From the IMG/VR virus record IMGVR_UViG_3300032235_000290, positions 1-33,642 of that record: a stretch of 33,642 nt of DNA; one strand, given 5' to 3'. The notes below the pieces were generated by a model. It was not told the DNA's origin. It worked only from the letters and a program-made list of their open reading frames with translations, and searched no databases. This DNA is from a virus. Shown here one piece after another: positions 16,287 through 22,290 of this stretch. The position numbers were made by a program, and so were the translations under genes. How positions within the stretch are numbered: the stretch's first letter is position 1; each line of letters opens with the position of its first letter.

Positions 16287-16612
16287 GTGTTCCCTCTTGC
16301 TCGGATGGCGGATTCAACAAACCCACAAGTCATAACGGCAATCCGCGCTACCTCTGGGTTGATGTCTCGGTCTTTTTCGGGCCGTTGGGAGCGTTCCTCG
16401 TAGCCTTTAGCTATGTTCTCGCACACTTTCTCACACGCCTCGCGCTCTGCTGCGACGGCCTCCAGTATTTGCGCGGCTGTTGTTTGCTGCGCCCACACAT
16501 GGATGGCGACAAGGGCGGCGAAGCGTTCAAAATTTGGGTAAGCATCGGGCCACGCGTCGGCATTGCCAAAGCCAGCCTCCATCGCCATGCGGATGATGTC
16601 TTCTCGGTTCAT
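16283..16612 (-). CDS. Phage protein of the 'MNREDIIRMA...FERFAALV' type
   Basis: 109 residues. The N-terminus MNREDIIRMAMEAGFGNADA and the segment NFERFAALVAIHVWAQ are highly characteristic of a widespread small phage protein with no experimentally proven role. A Glu/Arg-rich helix (VAAEREACEKVCENIAKGYE) follows. It starts in the ATGA overlap with ninB and ends in another. It may be a helical accessory protein for the recombination genes around it (inference from position only). Confidence 0.85.
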   Translation of the reverse strand: MNREDIIRMAMEAGFGNADAWPDAYPNFERFAALVAIHVWAQQTTAAQILEAVAAEREACEKVCENIAKGYEERSQRPEKDRDINPEVARIAVMTCGFVESAIRARGNT

Positions 16613-17046
16613 GTGATCTCTCCAGTCTCTGGGTCAACGTACTCAGGCGCGGTGAAGCGCACACCCTGCTGCGCACCGAAGGCCTCGATCAAGTCCTGCA
16701 GATCGCTCATCTCGGATTTGGTCATCTTGCTGGTGGACTTGCCGAGCACCACAAAGCCGCCATCGATGCCAGGCACGACGTCCTGCTTGGCCAGGCTGGC
16801 GGTGAAAACGTGCTTCCATTCCTCCTCCGACAGCTTGCGGCCATACCAGTTCACCTGCTTGGACACATCGGTCAGCATGGCCCATAAACGTGCGTTCTGA
16901 GACAGCGTGCGGGTTTCTGGCTTGATCTCGACCACCATGCGGTGGCCATCCATCAGCAGGGACTTGAGCAGTGGCCAGATCTGTTGGGTCAGGACTTTGT
17001 GGGCCTGCACAGGCTCCCAAAGGGTGAATCGTTGGCGTTCGGTCAT
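16609..17046 (-). CDS. ninB: NinB (Orf-type) recombination mediator
   Basis: 145 residues, matching lambda NinB/Orf (146). In lambda, Orf binds single-stranded DNA and SSB and substitutes for RecFOR in the Red pathway. Supporting sequence: GHRMVVEIKPETRTLSQNAR with LWAMLTDVSKQVNWYGRKLS, then SEEEWKHVFTASL, and the C-terminal GKSTSKMTKSEMSDLQDLIE, all typical of the NinB family. The start at 17046 was chosen because it overlaps the upstream stop as ATGA and fits the family length. The upstream in-frame extension is a shadow of the neighbouring gene. Confidence 0.93.
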   Translation of the reverse strand: MTERQRFTLWEPVQAHKVLTQQIWPLLKSLLMDGHRMVVEIKPETRTLSQNARLWAMLTDVSKQVNWYGRKLSEEEWKHVFTASLAKQDVVPGIDGGFVVLGKSTSKMTKSEMSDLQDLIEAFGAQQGVRFTAPEYVDPETGEIT

Positions 17047-17264
17047 CGCTTGCACTCCATGACGACGTTGGGCTCGTAAAAGTCGGCGATGAACAGCACG
17101 CGTGCGCGATGATGATCGGCGGACATGAACTGAACCGCAGTGGCCATGGCCAGCTCTGCGCGCTGAGTTGGCATGGTGACCGTCTCCCACTTTTGGTGGC
17201 CGTATCGGCGCACCTGCCCGATGTAGTGGCCCTTGGGGGCGTGAATATGAACCAGCGTGCTCAT
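17043..17264 (-). CDS. 73-residue conserved phage protein
   Basis: ATG 17264 lies just after the preceding stop, and TGA 17043 overlaps the ninB start. The sequence MSTLVHIHAPKGHYIGQVRR, then WETVTMPTQRAELAMATAVQ and RARVLFIADFYEPNVVMECK predicts a small alpha/beta protein. Related short proteins occur beside ninB in other phages. No motif or function is visible. The alternative start 30 bases upstream would overlap the previous gene and lacks support. Confidence 0.75.
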   Translation of the reverse strand: MSTLVHIHAPKGHYIGQVRRYGHQKWETVTMPTQRAELAMATAVQFMSADHHRARVLFIADFYEPNVVMECKR

Positions 17265-17265
17265 G

Positions 17266-17520
17266 TCAGGCACTCCCGAACTGCGATCCAGCACTCGTCG
17301 AGGCTGAGGGGGGTTTCGTCAATGCCTGGGCGACGGATGCCAAGATGCGCTCCCGGCCAGGGTTCTGAGGGTATCTGGCAATCGCTGCCAGCATCCCTGC
17401 TGCTGCTTGTTTGTTCGGCCTGGTGCTGATCACCAGCCGGGTGCAACACGACAGGCACCCAAAGTGATACTGGCCGGACAGCGGGTTCATGGCGTGGGCT
17501 TGGCAGGATGTGCATGTCAT
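17266..17520 (-). CDS. 84-residue cysteine-motif protein
   Basis: ATG 17520 overlaps the helicase-loader stop (ATGA), which selects this start over longer forms. N-terminal MTCTSCQAHAMNPLSGQYHF then GCLSCCTRLV gives C-x2-C and C-x2-C-C, a small zinc-ribbon arrangement. The rest is helical (KQAAAGMLAAIARYPQNPGR, then ILASVAQALTK). It is a recognisable conserved phage hypothetical protein. It is likely a nucleic-acid or protein adaptor, without direct proof. Confidence 0.8.
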   Translation of the reverse strand: MTCTSCQAHAMNPLSGQYHFGCLSCCTRLVISTRPNKQAAAGMLAAIARYPQNPGRERILASVAQALTKPPSASTSAGSQFGSA

Positions 17521-18047
17521 TCGCCCTCCTGGATTCTGAGCGCCTTCTTTGCGCACTCAAGGCTGCCGATGTTCACTCGGTCGCCAGCGGCTTGCCTGGC
17601 CAGCAGCTTGCGTGCCCAGTCCTTGCCATCGTTCATGGCCTGGAACTCAATCGGGCCGATCGGCTTGGCTTCTGGCGGTGGAAGTCGTCGCGGCTGGTCG
17701 TCGCTGAAGGTTTGCCGCGGCATCACCGCCCGGCAGATCGCCTCGAACTGCGGCAGGTTTGGCGGAAAGTCTGGGCACTCGTCGGCCAGGCGCTTGGCTG
17801 CCGTCTCAATGGTGTCCGGTGAATACTTGGCCAAGCCTGCCTCCCAGACCAGCATGGCGGCACGGATGCCCTTGTCCTTGCCATTGCCGTCGCGCTCGCC
17901 TGTGGAAAACTTGGTGGTGAACAGGCTGCCGTAAGACCCGTGCAAGACTATGAACAGCTTGCGGATCGTTGGGTTGTCGCCACGGGGTGCAGGTTGCTGG
18001 CCAGCGTTCTGGATGGCCTGGCTTGCCATTTCAGCGAGGTTATTCAT
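17517..18047 (-). CDS. Replication protein P-like helicase loader
   Basis: 176 residues from ATG 18047, chosen because GGGGTA lies about 8 bases upstream and the start overlaps the upstream stop (ATGAATAA); the frame's earlier start is inside the DUF1376 gene. The core KLFIVLHGSYGSLFTTKFST, then VWEAGLAKYSPDTIETAAKR, LADECPDFPPNLPQFEAICR is the pattern of lambda-P-type proteins (a 'W...L..ltpeqi..g...c....fpPslpeF..lcr' block). In lambda, P recruits host DnaB helicase to the origin. Here the partner for origin recognition would be the upstream DUF1376 protein. It is not a DnaC/AAA ATPase, as no Walker motif is present. Confidence 0.85.
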   Translation of the reverse strand: MNNLAEMASQAIQNAGQQPAPRGDNPTIRKLFIVLHGSYGSLFTTKFSTGERDGNGKDKGIRAAMLVWEAGLAKYSPDTIETAAKRLADECPDFPPNLPQFEAICRAVMPRQTFSDDQPRRLPPPEAKPIGPIEFQAMNDGKDWARKLLARQAAGDRVNIGSLECAKKALRIQEGE

Positions 18048-18735
18048 TGTCGAATACCCCATCAAAAATGGCGCGGGAGGCTGCAGCGTGTTTGTGCTCG
18101 TTCCGCCCTTGTGCACCACGTGTCATCGTTTGCCTGCGCACCCAGTTGCGCCAAGTGGCTGGCCAGTCGGTTTTGACGCCCTTCTGGCCAGGCTGTGCAA
18201 TCCAGTAGTCCAGAAATTCAGCAAACACCGTCTGCGGGTCAAGGTCTGCGCGTTCTTGCCTGCAAAACCCAATCCACTCGTCTGGCAACTCAAAACCTGT
18301 TGGCAGGCGCGTGCCGCGCTGCGTCTTTGTTGTTCTTGGTTCTTGGTTTATGGTTCTTGGTTCTTGGTTAGGTGGCGCTTCGTTTACGTGCTGTGCACGG
18401 TTCGTGCCCTTCTCTTTACGCTTCGTCTCACGATCCAAGGCAATCCGTTTGTTTGTGTCTGCTTTGGCGTGGTAGTCCAGCAGTTCGGCAAGGATGCGAT
18501 CCTGCACATACTGTCCATCGTCGTCCAGCTTGAAAAACCTGGTCAGCACGAATTTGACAGCCTCGATCTCGGCCTCGGTGCTGGCCCAAGTCCACTCGAT
18601 GGCCTCTTCAAGCGTTGGGAACTTCTCACGGTCGTAGCACGAATCGATCAGAAGCGTGTACGCACCGTGCTGCAACATGGACAGCCGTCCGCATTTTTTG
18701 GCGTAGTCGCCTAGGTTTCTTTTGTAATAGTGCAT
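18040..18735 (-). CDS. DUF1376 replisome-organiser-like protein
   Basis: 231 residues from ATG 18735, which has AGGA 6 bases upstream; the longer TTG form adds only five residues. The N-terminal DUF1376 domain (MHYYKRNLGDYAKKCGRLSM, then LQHGAYTLLIDSCYDREKFP, EAIEWTWA) is a winged-helix-like fold typical of phage primosome/replication initiation proteins (YdaU type). A variable linker at about 110-145 holds a 7-residue tandem repeat. The C-terminal domain LPDEWIGFCRQERADLDPQT, then FLDYWIAQPGQKGVKTDWPA and TWRNWVRR resembles the helicase-loader-interacting ends of such proteins. It probably binds the phage origin and starts leftward-operon replication functions. The origin itself is not identified; it may lie within this gene, as in lambdoid phages. 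Confidence 0.88.
   Translation of the reverse strand: MHYYKRNLGDYAKKCGRLSMLQHGAYTLLIDSCYDREKFPTLEEAIEWTWASTEAEIEAVKFVLTRFFKLDDDGQYVQDRILAELLDYHAKADTNKRIALDRETKRKEKGTNRAQHVNEAPPNQEPRTINQEPRTTKTQRGTRLPTGFELPDEWIGFCRQERADLDPQTVFAEFLDYWIAQPGQKGVKTDWPATWRNWVRRQTMTRGAQGRNEHKHAAASRAIFDGVFDNE
18332..18369. repeat. 21-base tandem repeat in the DUF1376 linker
   Basis: GTTCTTGGTTCTTGGTT occurs at 18332-18348 and again at 18353-18369, each copy being itself two 7-base GTTCTTG units. On the coding strand this gives the 7-residue repeat NQEPRTI/NQEPRTT. In lambdoid phages, direct repeats inside the replication initiator gene form the origin. These copies are shorter and may only be a slippage-prone linker. 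Confidence 0.7.
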
Positions 18736-18797
18736 GGCACTTCCTCGCAAACCCTCCAGAAAAAAGACTTACGGCAGGCGGGAGGTTCGCTTTTCGA

Positions 18798-18815
18798 GTG
18801 GGTAGCTACTCCCAC
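18798..18815. promoter_or_regulatory. Palindrome in the gap before the replication operon
   Basis: GTAGCTAC (18802-18809) is a perfect 8-base palindrome flanked by GTGG and CCAC arms, with two extra bases on one side. It lies between the regulator stop and the DUF1376 start, so it could be an operator or an mRNA hairpin controlling the leftward operon. I see no convincing -35/-10 pair beside it. The rest of this 107-base gap has no gene. Confidence 0.4.
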
Positions 18816-18842
18816 CCTAGCCGGGTCTTGCATCACTTTACC

Positions 18843-19055
18843 TCAGACCACAACGTCGTTCAAGCTCTTGCGGTACATGGCACCAAACCTTTTATCAAGG
18901 GCTGGACGCCACCGGAAGGCCACGCCATTGATCAGCCAGGCTTGGACAGCCGGGCCACTTGGGGCACCGATGGCCTTGGCCACTGCCTTGTAGGAGCCGA
19001 GGCTCTTTCGGGCAAAGGCCAAGACCTGTGCATAGTATTGGTCGTCTTTGTTCAT
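18843..19055 (-). CDS. Small HTH regulator (Cro/YdaS-like)
   Basis: 70 residues from ATG 19055; an alternative ATG at 19076 adds seven residues, and neither has a Shine-Dalgarno sequence. A helix-turn-helix is visible at about residues 19-45 (LGSYKAVAKAIGAPSGPAVQ followed by AWLINGVAF), in the style of Cro/YdaS proteins that act opposite a repressor. It is divergent from the rightward early operon, with an AT-rich control region between them, so it probably binds that region and controls one or both directions. No CI-type repressor is present in the window. Confidence 0.75.
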   Translation of the reverse strand: MNKDDQYYAQVLAFARKSLGSYKAVAKAIGAPSGPAVQAWLINGVAFRWRPALDKRFGAMYRKSLNDVVV

Positions 19056-19088
19056 GACCGTGACTGTAGCACACATCGAACAAAAAAA

Positions 19089-19128
19089 TAAAAGATTTTT
19101 TATCGCAGTTGTATAAATTTATCTTTTA
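19089..19128. promoter_or_regulatory. Inverted repeat operator between divergent genes
   Basis: TAAAAGAT (19089-19096) and ATCTTTTA (19121-19128) are perfect inverted copies with equivalent bases 32 apart, about three helical turns. They sit in the AT-rich gap between the HTH regulator and the early operon. The right arm lies just before the rightward -10 box. Binding by the adjacent regulator is an inference. Confidence 0.5.
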
Positions 19129-19140
19129 CTGTGCTATGAT
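19109..19140 (+). promoter_or_regulatory. Candidate rightward early promoter
   Basis: An extended -10 element TGC-TATGAT is at 19132-19140 with a partial -35 (TTGTAT) at 19109-19114, spacing 20. The long spacing is tolerable because of the TGn extension. The transcript would start near 19147, about 30 bases before the ERF gene ATG. Confidence 0.55.
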
Positions 19141-19177
19141 TCGTTTCACCAACAACCACCCACGAAAGGTAAACACG

Positions 19178-19828
19178 ATGGAAAAGCAAAACGTATATCA
19201 GCTGATCTCTGCTGTAGCAGGCGAGCTTGCACAAGCAGGCATCGGAAAAAATCAGCGCAACTCACAGGGCATTGGATATAACTTCAGAGGCATCGACGAC
19301 GTTTACAACGCCATTGGCCCATTGTTGGCCAAGCATGGACTAAGCATCCTTCCTCGCACGCTTTCTCGTGAGTGCGTTGAACGGGTCAGCGGACAAGGCA
19401 AGGCGCTGTTTTACGTGACCGTTGACATGGAGTTTGACTTTGTGAGCGCACATGATGCCAGCAAGCACACAGTCAAAATGTACGGTGAAGCGATGGACTC
19501 TGGCGACAAAGCCACAAACAAAGCCATGAGCGCAGCCTACAAATACGCCATGTTTCAAGCCTTTTGCATCCCAACTGAAGGTGACAACGATGCGGATTCA
19601 CAAACCCACCAGGTGGCTGCACGAAACACCGTGCCGTCCGGTTACGACGATTTTGAGAAAGCCACCCTACCAGCCATGCGCGAGGCAGCCATGCAAGGCG
19701 AGAAGGCTTTGTCCGATGCGTTCATGGCCCTGCCCAAGTCAGCCCACAAGGCAGCCTTCTGGCAAGCCCAAGGCCCTGCCCTCAAGAAGGCAGCCAAGAC
19801 AGCAGACACACAAGGGGCAGCAGCATGA
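19178..19828 (+). CDS. ERF-family single-strand annealing protein
   Basis: 216 residues from ATG 19178, which has AAAGG 8 bases upstream; the in-frame ATG at 19109 lies in the promoter region. ERF proteins anneal complementary single strands and drive phage recombination and genome circularisation (P22 Erf). The family core is clear: GIGYNFRGIDDVYNAIGPLL (about 33-52), KHGLSILP, then GDKATNKAMSAAYKYAMFQA and FCIPTE (about 110-135). It heads the rightward operon and overlaps the exonuclease gene by four bases, so the two are made together as an exonuclease-annealase pair. Confidence 0.93.
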   Translation: MEKQNVYQLISAVAGELAQAGIGKNQRNSQGIGYNFRGIDDVYNAIGPLLAKHGLSILPRTLSRECVERVSGQGKALFYVTVDMEFDFVSAHDASKHTVKMYGEAMDSGDKATNKAMSAAYKYAMFQAFCIPTEGDNDADSQTHQVAARNTVPSGYDDFEKATLPAMREAAMQGEKALSDAFMALPKSAHKAAFWQAQGPALKKAAKTADTQGAAA

Positions 19829-20451
19829 GAGTCATCACAGCAGATCAAGGCACCGATGAGTGGAAGCAGGCGCGTGTTGGCGTGCCATCCGGCTCCAAGT
19901 TCAGTGACATCATGGCCAAGGGTGGCGGGGCAACCCGAGCCACTTACCTGACGGCCTTGGCTTTGGAGCGCATAACCGGGGTGCGCGAAGAGTTTAAGAC
20001 CACGTTTGCAATGGAGCAAGGCACAGAGCGCGAGCCTTTGGCCAGGCTGGCGTATGAAGCCAGCACAGGCCAGTTGGTCGAGGAAATCGGCTTCTGCATG
20101 CACGACACGTTGCAGGTCGGTGTCAGCCCTGACGGTTTGGTTGGCGATGTCGGAATGACCGAATACAAGTGCCCGATGCCAAAGACCCACCTGGAGTATT
20201 TGCGCCTGGAGGCAGGCAAATGCCCGACGGCTTATCGCTGGCAAGTACAGGGTCAGCTCTGGGTGGCCGAGCGCGAGTGGTGCGATTTTGTGTCCTACAA
20301 CCCAGACTTCCCAGAAAACGCTCAGATGGTCATTCGCCGGGTCGTGCGTGACGACAAGGCCATCAAGGAGCTTGAGACGGAGGTGGTCAAGTTTCTGGAG
20401 GACATCGAGCGCGAGGTCGAGTTCATTCAGTCTTACAAGGATGCAGCATGA
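19825..20451 (+). CDS. YqaJ/lambda-exonuclease-type recombinase nuclease
   Basis: 208 residues. The protein degrades double-stranded DNA ends to give single strands for the annealing protein. Sequence signatures of the PD-(D/E)XK YqaJ family are GTDEWKQARVGVPSGSKFSD (N-terminal), MEQGTEREPLARLAYEASTG (about 62-83), SPDGLVGDVGMTEYKCPMPK (catalytic Asp in SPDG and the E-x-K of TEYKCP, about 101-120), and YRWQVQGQLWVAER. It starts in an ATGA overlap with the ERF gene. The nuclease makes the most sense as a partner of that annealase and of the SSB two genes on. Confidence 0.93.
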   Translation: MRVITADQGTDEWKQARVGVPSGSKFSDIMAKGGGATRATYLTALALERITGVREEFKTTFAMEQGTEREPLARLAYEASTGQLVEEIGFCMHDTLQVGVSPDGLVGDVGMTEYKCPMPKTHLEYLRLEAGKCPTAYRWQVQGQLWVAEREWCDFVSYNPDFPENAQMVIRRVVRDDKAIKELETEVVKFLEDIEREVEFIQSYKDAA

Positions 20452-20735
20452 ACGGGCGCGACCTGCGCGACGCTGGCCTGGCGCTGGTTGCTCGGGGCCG
20501 CGAGGACTGGCTGGCTTATGCCAGGTCGGTGGCCATCGAGGTGGCTGAGGCCACTGGCCAGGTCACCATCAACGATGTCAGGGAGCGTGTGGAGCTTCCT
20601 GCCGACTACCATCCCAACACATGGGGTGCGGTTTTTAAGGGTGACGCCTTTGAGCCGATTGGATACTGTCAAGCAACCCACCCATCAGCCCACGCTCGGG
20701 TTGTTCGGGTTTACAAACTGAAGGAGCAAGCATGA
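20448..20735 (+). CDS. Conserved phage protein of the recombination module
   Basis: 95 residues, ATGA overlap at both ends. The sequence MNGRDLRDAGLALVARGRED, then ATGQVTINDVRERVELPADY and HPNTWGAVFKGDAFEPIGYC belongs to a recognisable small phage family of unknown biochemical role. The helix plus 'tvnDVR..v.LP....pn.wGavF' layout suggests a winged-helix-like nucleic-acid binder. Its fixed place between the exonuclease and SSB genes suggests an accessory role in replication or recombination. Confidence 0.82.
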   Translation: MNGRDLRDAGLALVARGREDWLAYARSVAIEVAEATGQVTINDVRERVELPADYHPNTWGAVFKGDAFEPIGYCQATHPSAHARVVRVYKLKEQA

Positions 20736-21142
20736 AAGCAAACGGACTGGCACGCATCGGCAAAGACGCCGAGGTGCGATACACACCAGGTGGGGCAGCG
20801 GTGGCTAACGTCTCGCTGGCGTTCAGCTATGGCAAAAAAGGCGACGACGGCAAGCGGCCAACGCAGTGGGTTGACGCATCGCTGTGGGGCCAACGCGCAG
20901 AGTCGTTGGCACCGTACATCAAGAAGGGTGGCCAGATCGTGGCATACCTTGAGGATGTGAGCATCCAGACCTTCACCAAAGGCGACGGCACGCAGGCCAC
21001 CAAGATGGTGGCACGCCTGGCCGACCTGGAGTTTGTGTCCGGTGGTGAGCAGGCGGAAAGCCAGCCAAAGCCTCAGCCGAAACCTGCACCAGCACAAGCT
21101 GATTCTGGTTTTGATGATTTCCCGGACGACGTGCCATTTTAA
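20732..21142 (+). CDS. ssb: Single-stranded DNA-binding protein
   Basis: 136 residues, starting in an ATGA overlap. The OB-fold domain is clear (IGKDAEVRYTPGGAAVANVS, then TQWVDASLWGQRAESLAPYI, KKGGQIVAYLEDVSIQTF). A Gln/Pro/Lys-rich linker follows, and the acidic tip DDFPDDVPF at the C-terminus is the conserved partner-binding tail of SSB. It coats single strands exposed by the exonuclease and recruits replication and repair proteins. It is shorter than E. coli SSB (178) because of its linker. Confidence 0.95.
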   Translation: MKANGLARIGKDAEVRYTPGGAAVANVSLAFSYGKKGDDGKRPTQWVDASLWGQRAESLAPYIKKGGQIVAYLEDVSIQTFTKGDGTQATKMVARLADLEFVSGGEQAESQPKPQPKPAPAQADSGFDDFPDDVPF

Positions 21143-21151
21143 GGAGCAACC

Positions 21152-21379
21152 ATGAGCACACGCATTTACCTGGTCACCGACGTGGAGACCAACAAGCACC
21201 GCCTGATTCGCGCAGGCAACCAAGCCCAGGCCATCCGGCACGCAGCGCAGACGCGCTTCGACATCGAGGTGGCTGGCCAGGATGATCTGGTGAGCCTGCT
21301 GACCAGTGGCATTCCGGTCGAGCTGGCTGGTGGGCCTGCAACAGCAGATATGTTTGAAGACGCAAAGGAGACAGCATGA
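21152..21379 (+). CDS. 75-residue early protein of unknown function
   Basis: The ATG has AAGGAG-like sequence upstream (TTAAGGAGCAACC). The fold reads as a small beta-alpha-beta domain (TRIYLVTDVETNKHRLIRAG, then AQAIRHAAQTRFDIEVA) with an acidic C-terminus. The stop overlaps the Tad2-like gene start (ATGA). Short proteins with the same 'yLVtd..t....LirA.n..qA..h' pattern occur in many phages. No function is known to me. Position before a counter-defence gene makes a defence-related role worth considering. Confidence 0.78.
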   Translation: MSTRIYLVTDVETNKHRLIRAGNQAQAIRHAAQTRFDIEVAGQDDLVSLLTSGIPVELAGGPATADMFEDAKETA

Positions 21380-21864
21380 AACGCTACATCGGAACCAAAC
21401 TGATCAACGCCAAGCCAATGACACGGCAGGCCTATAACGACTTCCGAGGATGGACTTTGCCAGCCGACGAGAACGGTGCCGACGAAGGCTACCTTGTCGA
21501 ATACGTGGATGGCGGAAAAGGCAACACCGACCATTACGCTGGTTACGTGAGCTGGTCGCCTGCTGACGTTTTTGATCGCGCATACCGTCCATGTGAAGGC
21601 ATGACATTTGGCCAAGCCATCGAGGCCATGAAGGTTGGCCAAAAGGTCGCTCGCGCTGGCTGGAATGGCAAAGGAATGTTCGCCTATTACGTCCCGGCAA
21701 ACAGCTACCCTGTGCAAACAGGCGCGGCAAAGAGCCACTTTGGCGAAGGCGCGATGGTTCCATACAACGCCTACATGGCCATCAAGAACGTCAATGAGAC
21801 CGTCAGCACATGGGTTCCAAGCGTGAATGATGTGCTGTCCGATGACTGGAGGATTGTCGAATGA
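21376..21864 (+). CDS. DUF2829 / Tad2-like protein, putative anti-Thoeris
   Basis: 162 residues in two parts. Residues 1-72 (start MKRYIGTKLINAKPMTRQAY, then DEGYLVEYVDGGKGN and GYVSWSPADVFDRAYR) form a small conserved phage domain. Residues 75-162 match the DUF2829/Tad2 family: GMTFGQAIEAMKVGQKVARA, GWNGKGMFAYYVP, NAYMAIKNVNETVSTWVPSV and a C-terminal DVLSDDWRIVE. Characterised Tad2 proteins sequester the cyclic ADP-ribose-type signal made by Thoeris ThsB and so stop ThsA activation. A similar role here is inferred from family membership; not every DUF2829 protein has been tested. It sits in the early operon, as expected for counter-defence. Confidence 0.85.
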   Translation: MKRYIGTKLINAKPMTRQAYNDFRGWTLPADENGADEGYLVEYVDGGKGNTDHYAGYVSWSPADVFDRAYRPCEGMTFGQAIEAMKVGQKVARAGWNGKGMFAYYVPANSYPVQTGAAKSHFGEGAMVPYNAYMAIKNVNETVSTWVPSVNDVLSDDWRIVE

Positions 21865-22013
21865 CCACCAAAAACAAGACCCAATATGTGACCGTTCGCC
21901 TGTCGGACGAAGTCATGGCCAAGCTCAAAGCCGAGGCCGAGCGCAACACGCGCAGCTTGAGCGCCCAGGTGCTGCACTACATCCGGCTGGAGTTGGACAA
22001 GGTGAAAGCATGA
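21861..22013 (+). CDS. 50-residue Arc-like ribbon-helix-helix protein
   Basis: The frame runs from ATG 21861 (overlapping the previous stop) to TGA 22013 (overlapping the next ATG). The sequence has a beta strand QYVTVRLSDEVMAKLKAEAE, then a helix NTRSLSAQVLHYIRLELDKV, which is the MetJ/Arc ribbon-helix-helix DNA-binding pattern. It may control the early operon or the Tad2-like gene. Its operator is unknown. Confidence 0.8.
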   Translation: MTTKNKTQYVTVRLSDEVMAKLKAEAERNTRSLSAQVLHYIRLELDKVKA

Positions 22014-22138
22014 AGCGCGGCTGGCAGTTTGATGTGGAGTGGTTCACGCACCGCTGGCCGCTGTTTGTGTTTGGCATTCACCAAGGACAGTTCTGCCTGT
22101 GCCTTTGGGTGGTCGATGTGACCATCTGGAGATACTGA
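22010..22138 (+). CDS. 42-residue Trp-rich protein
   Basis: The frame is fixed by ATGA overlap at its start and TGATG at its stop. The protein MKRGWQFDVEWFTHRWPLFV, then FGIHQGQFCLCLWVVDVTIW and RY has five Trp and a hydrophobic second half that could associate with membrane or a partner protein. No family name is known. It is one of a run of mini-genes in the early operon. Confidence 0.68.
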   Translation: MKRGWQFDVEWFTHRWPLFVFGIHQGQFCLCLWVVDVTIWRY

Positions 22139-22290
22139 TGGACAAACGGCACATGCTGATGGCATACCTCAAGCCATCAAAAATGCACCTGGCCGTCTGC
22201 AAGGCTGCTGGCTGCGGGTGTCGTCCCGCGCTGGCGGTCTTTTTTGACCGAGTGGAAAAAACATTCAGCATTTTGGAGTTCAAACCATGA
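22138..22290 (+). CDS. 50-residue protein, unknown
   Basis: ATG 22138 overlaps the previous TGA (TGATG), and the stop overlaps the next ATG (ATGA). The sequence MDKRHMLMAYLKPSKMHLAV, then CKAAGCGCRPALAVFFDRVE contains a C-x4-C-x-C cluster and a short hydrophobic strand. No family is recognised. The tight overlaps are the main evidence that it is translated. Confidence 0.68.
   Translation: MDKRHMLMAYLKPSKMHLAVCKAAGCGCRPALAVFFDRVEKTFSILEFKP

Noticed and set aside
18332-18369. Possible CRISPR array from the GTTCTTGG repeats
   Set aside because: Units are 7-21 bases with no spacers and lie in frame within a replication gene linker.
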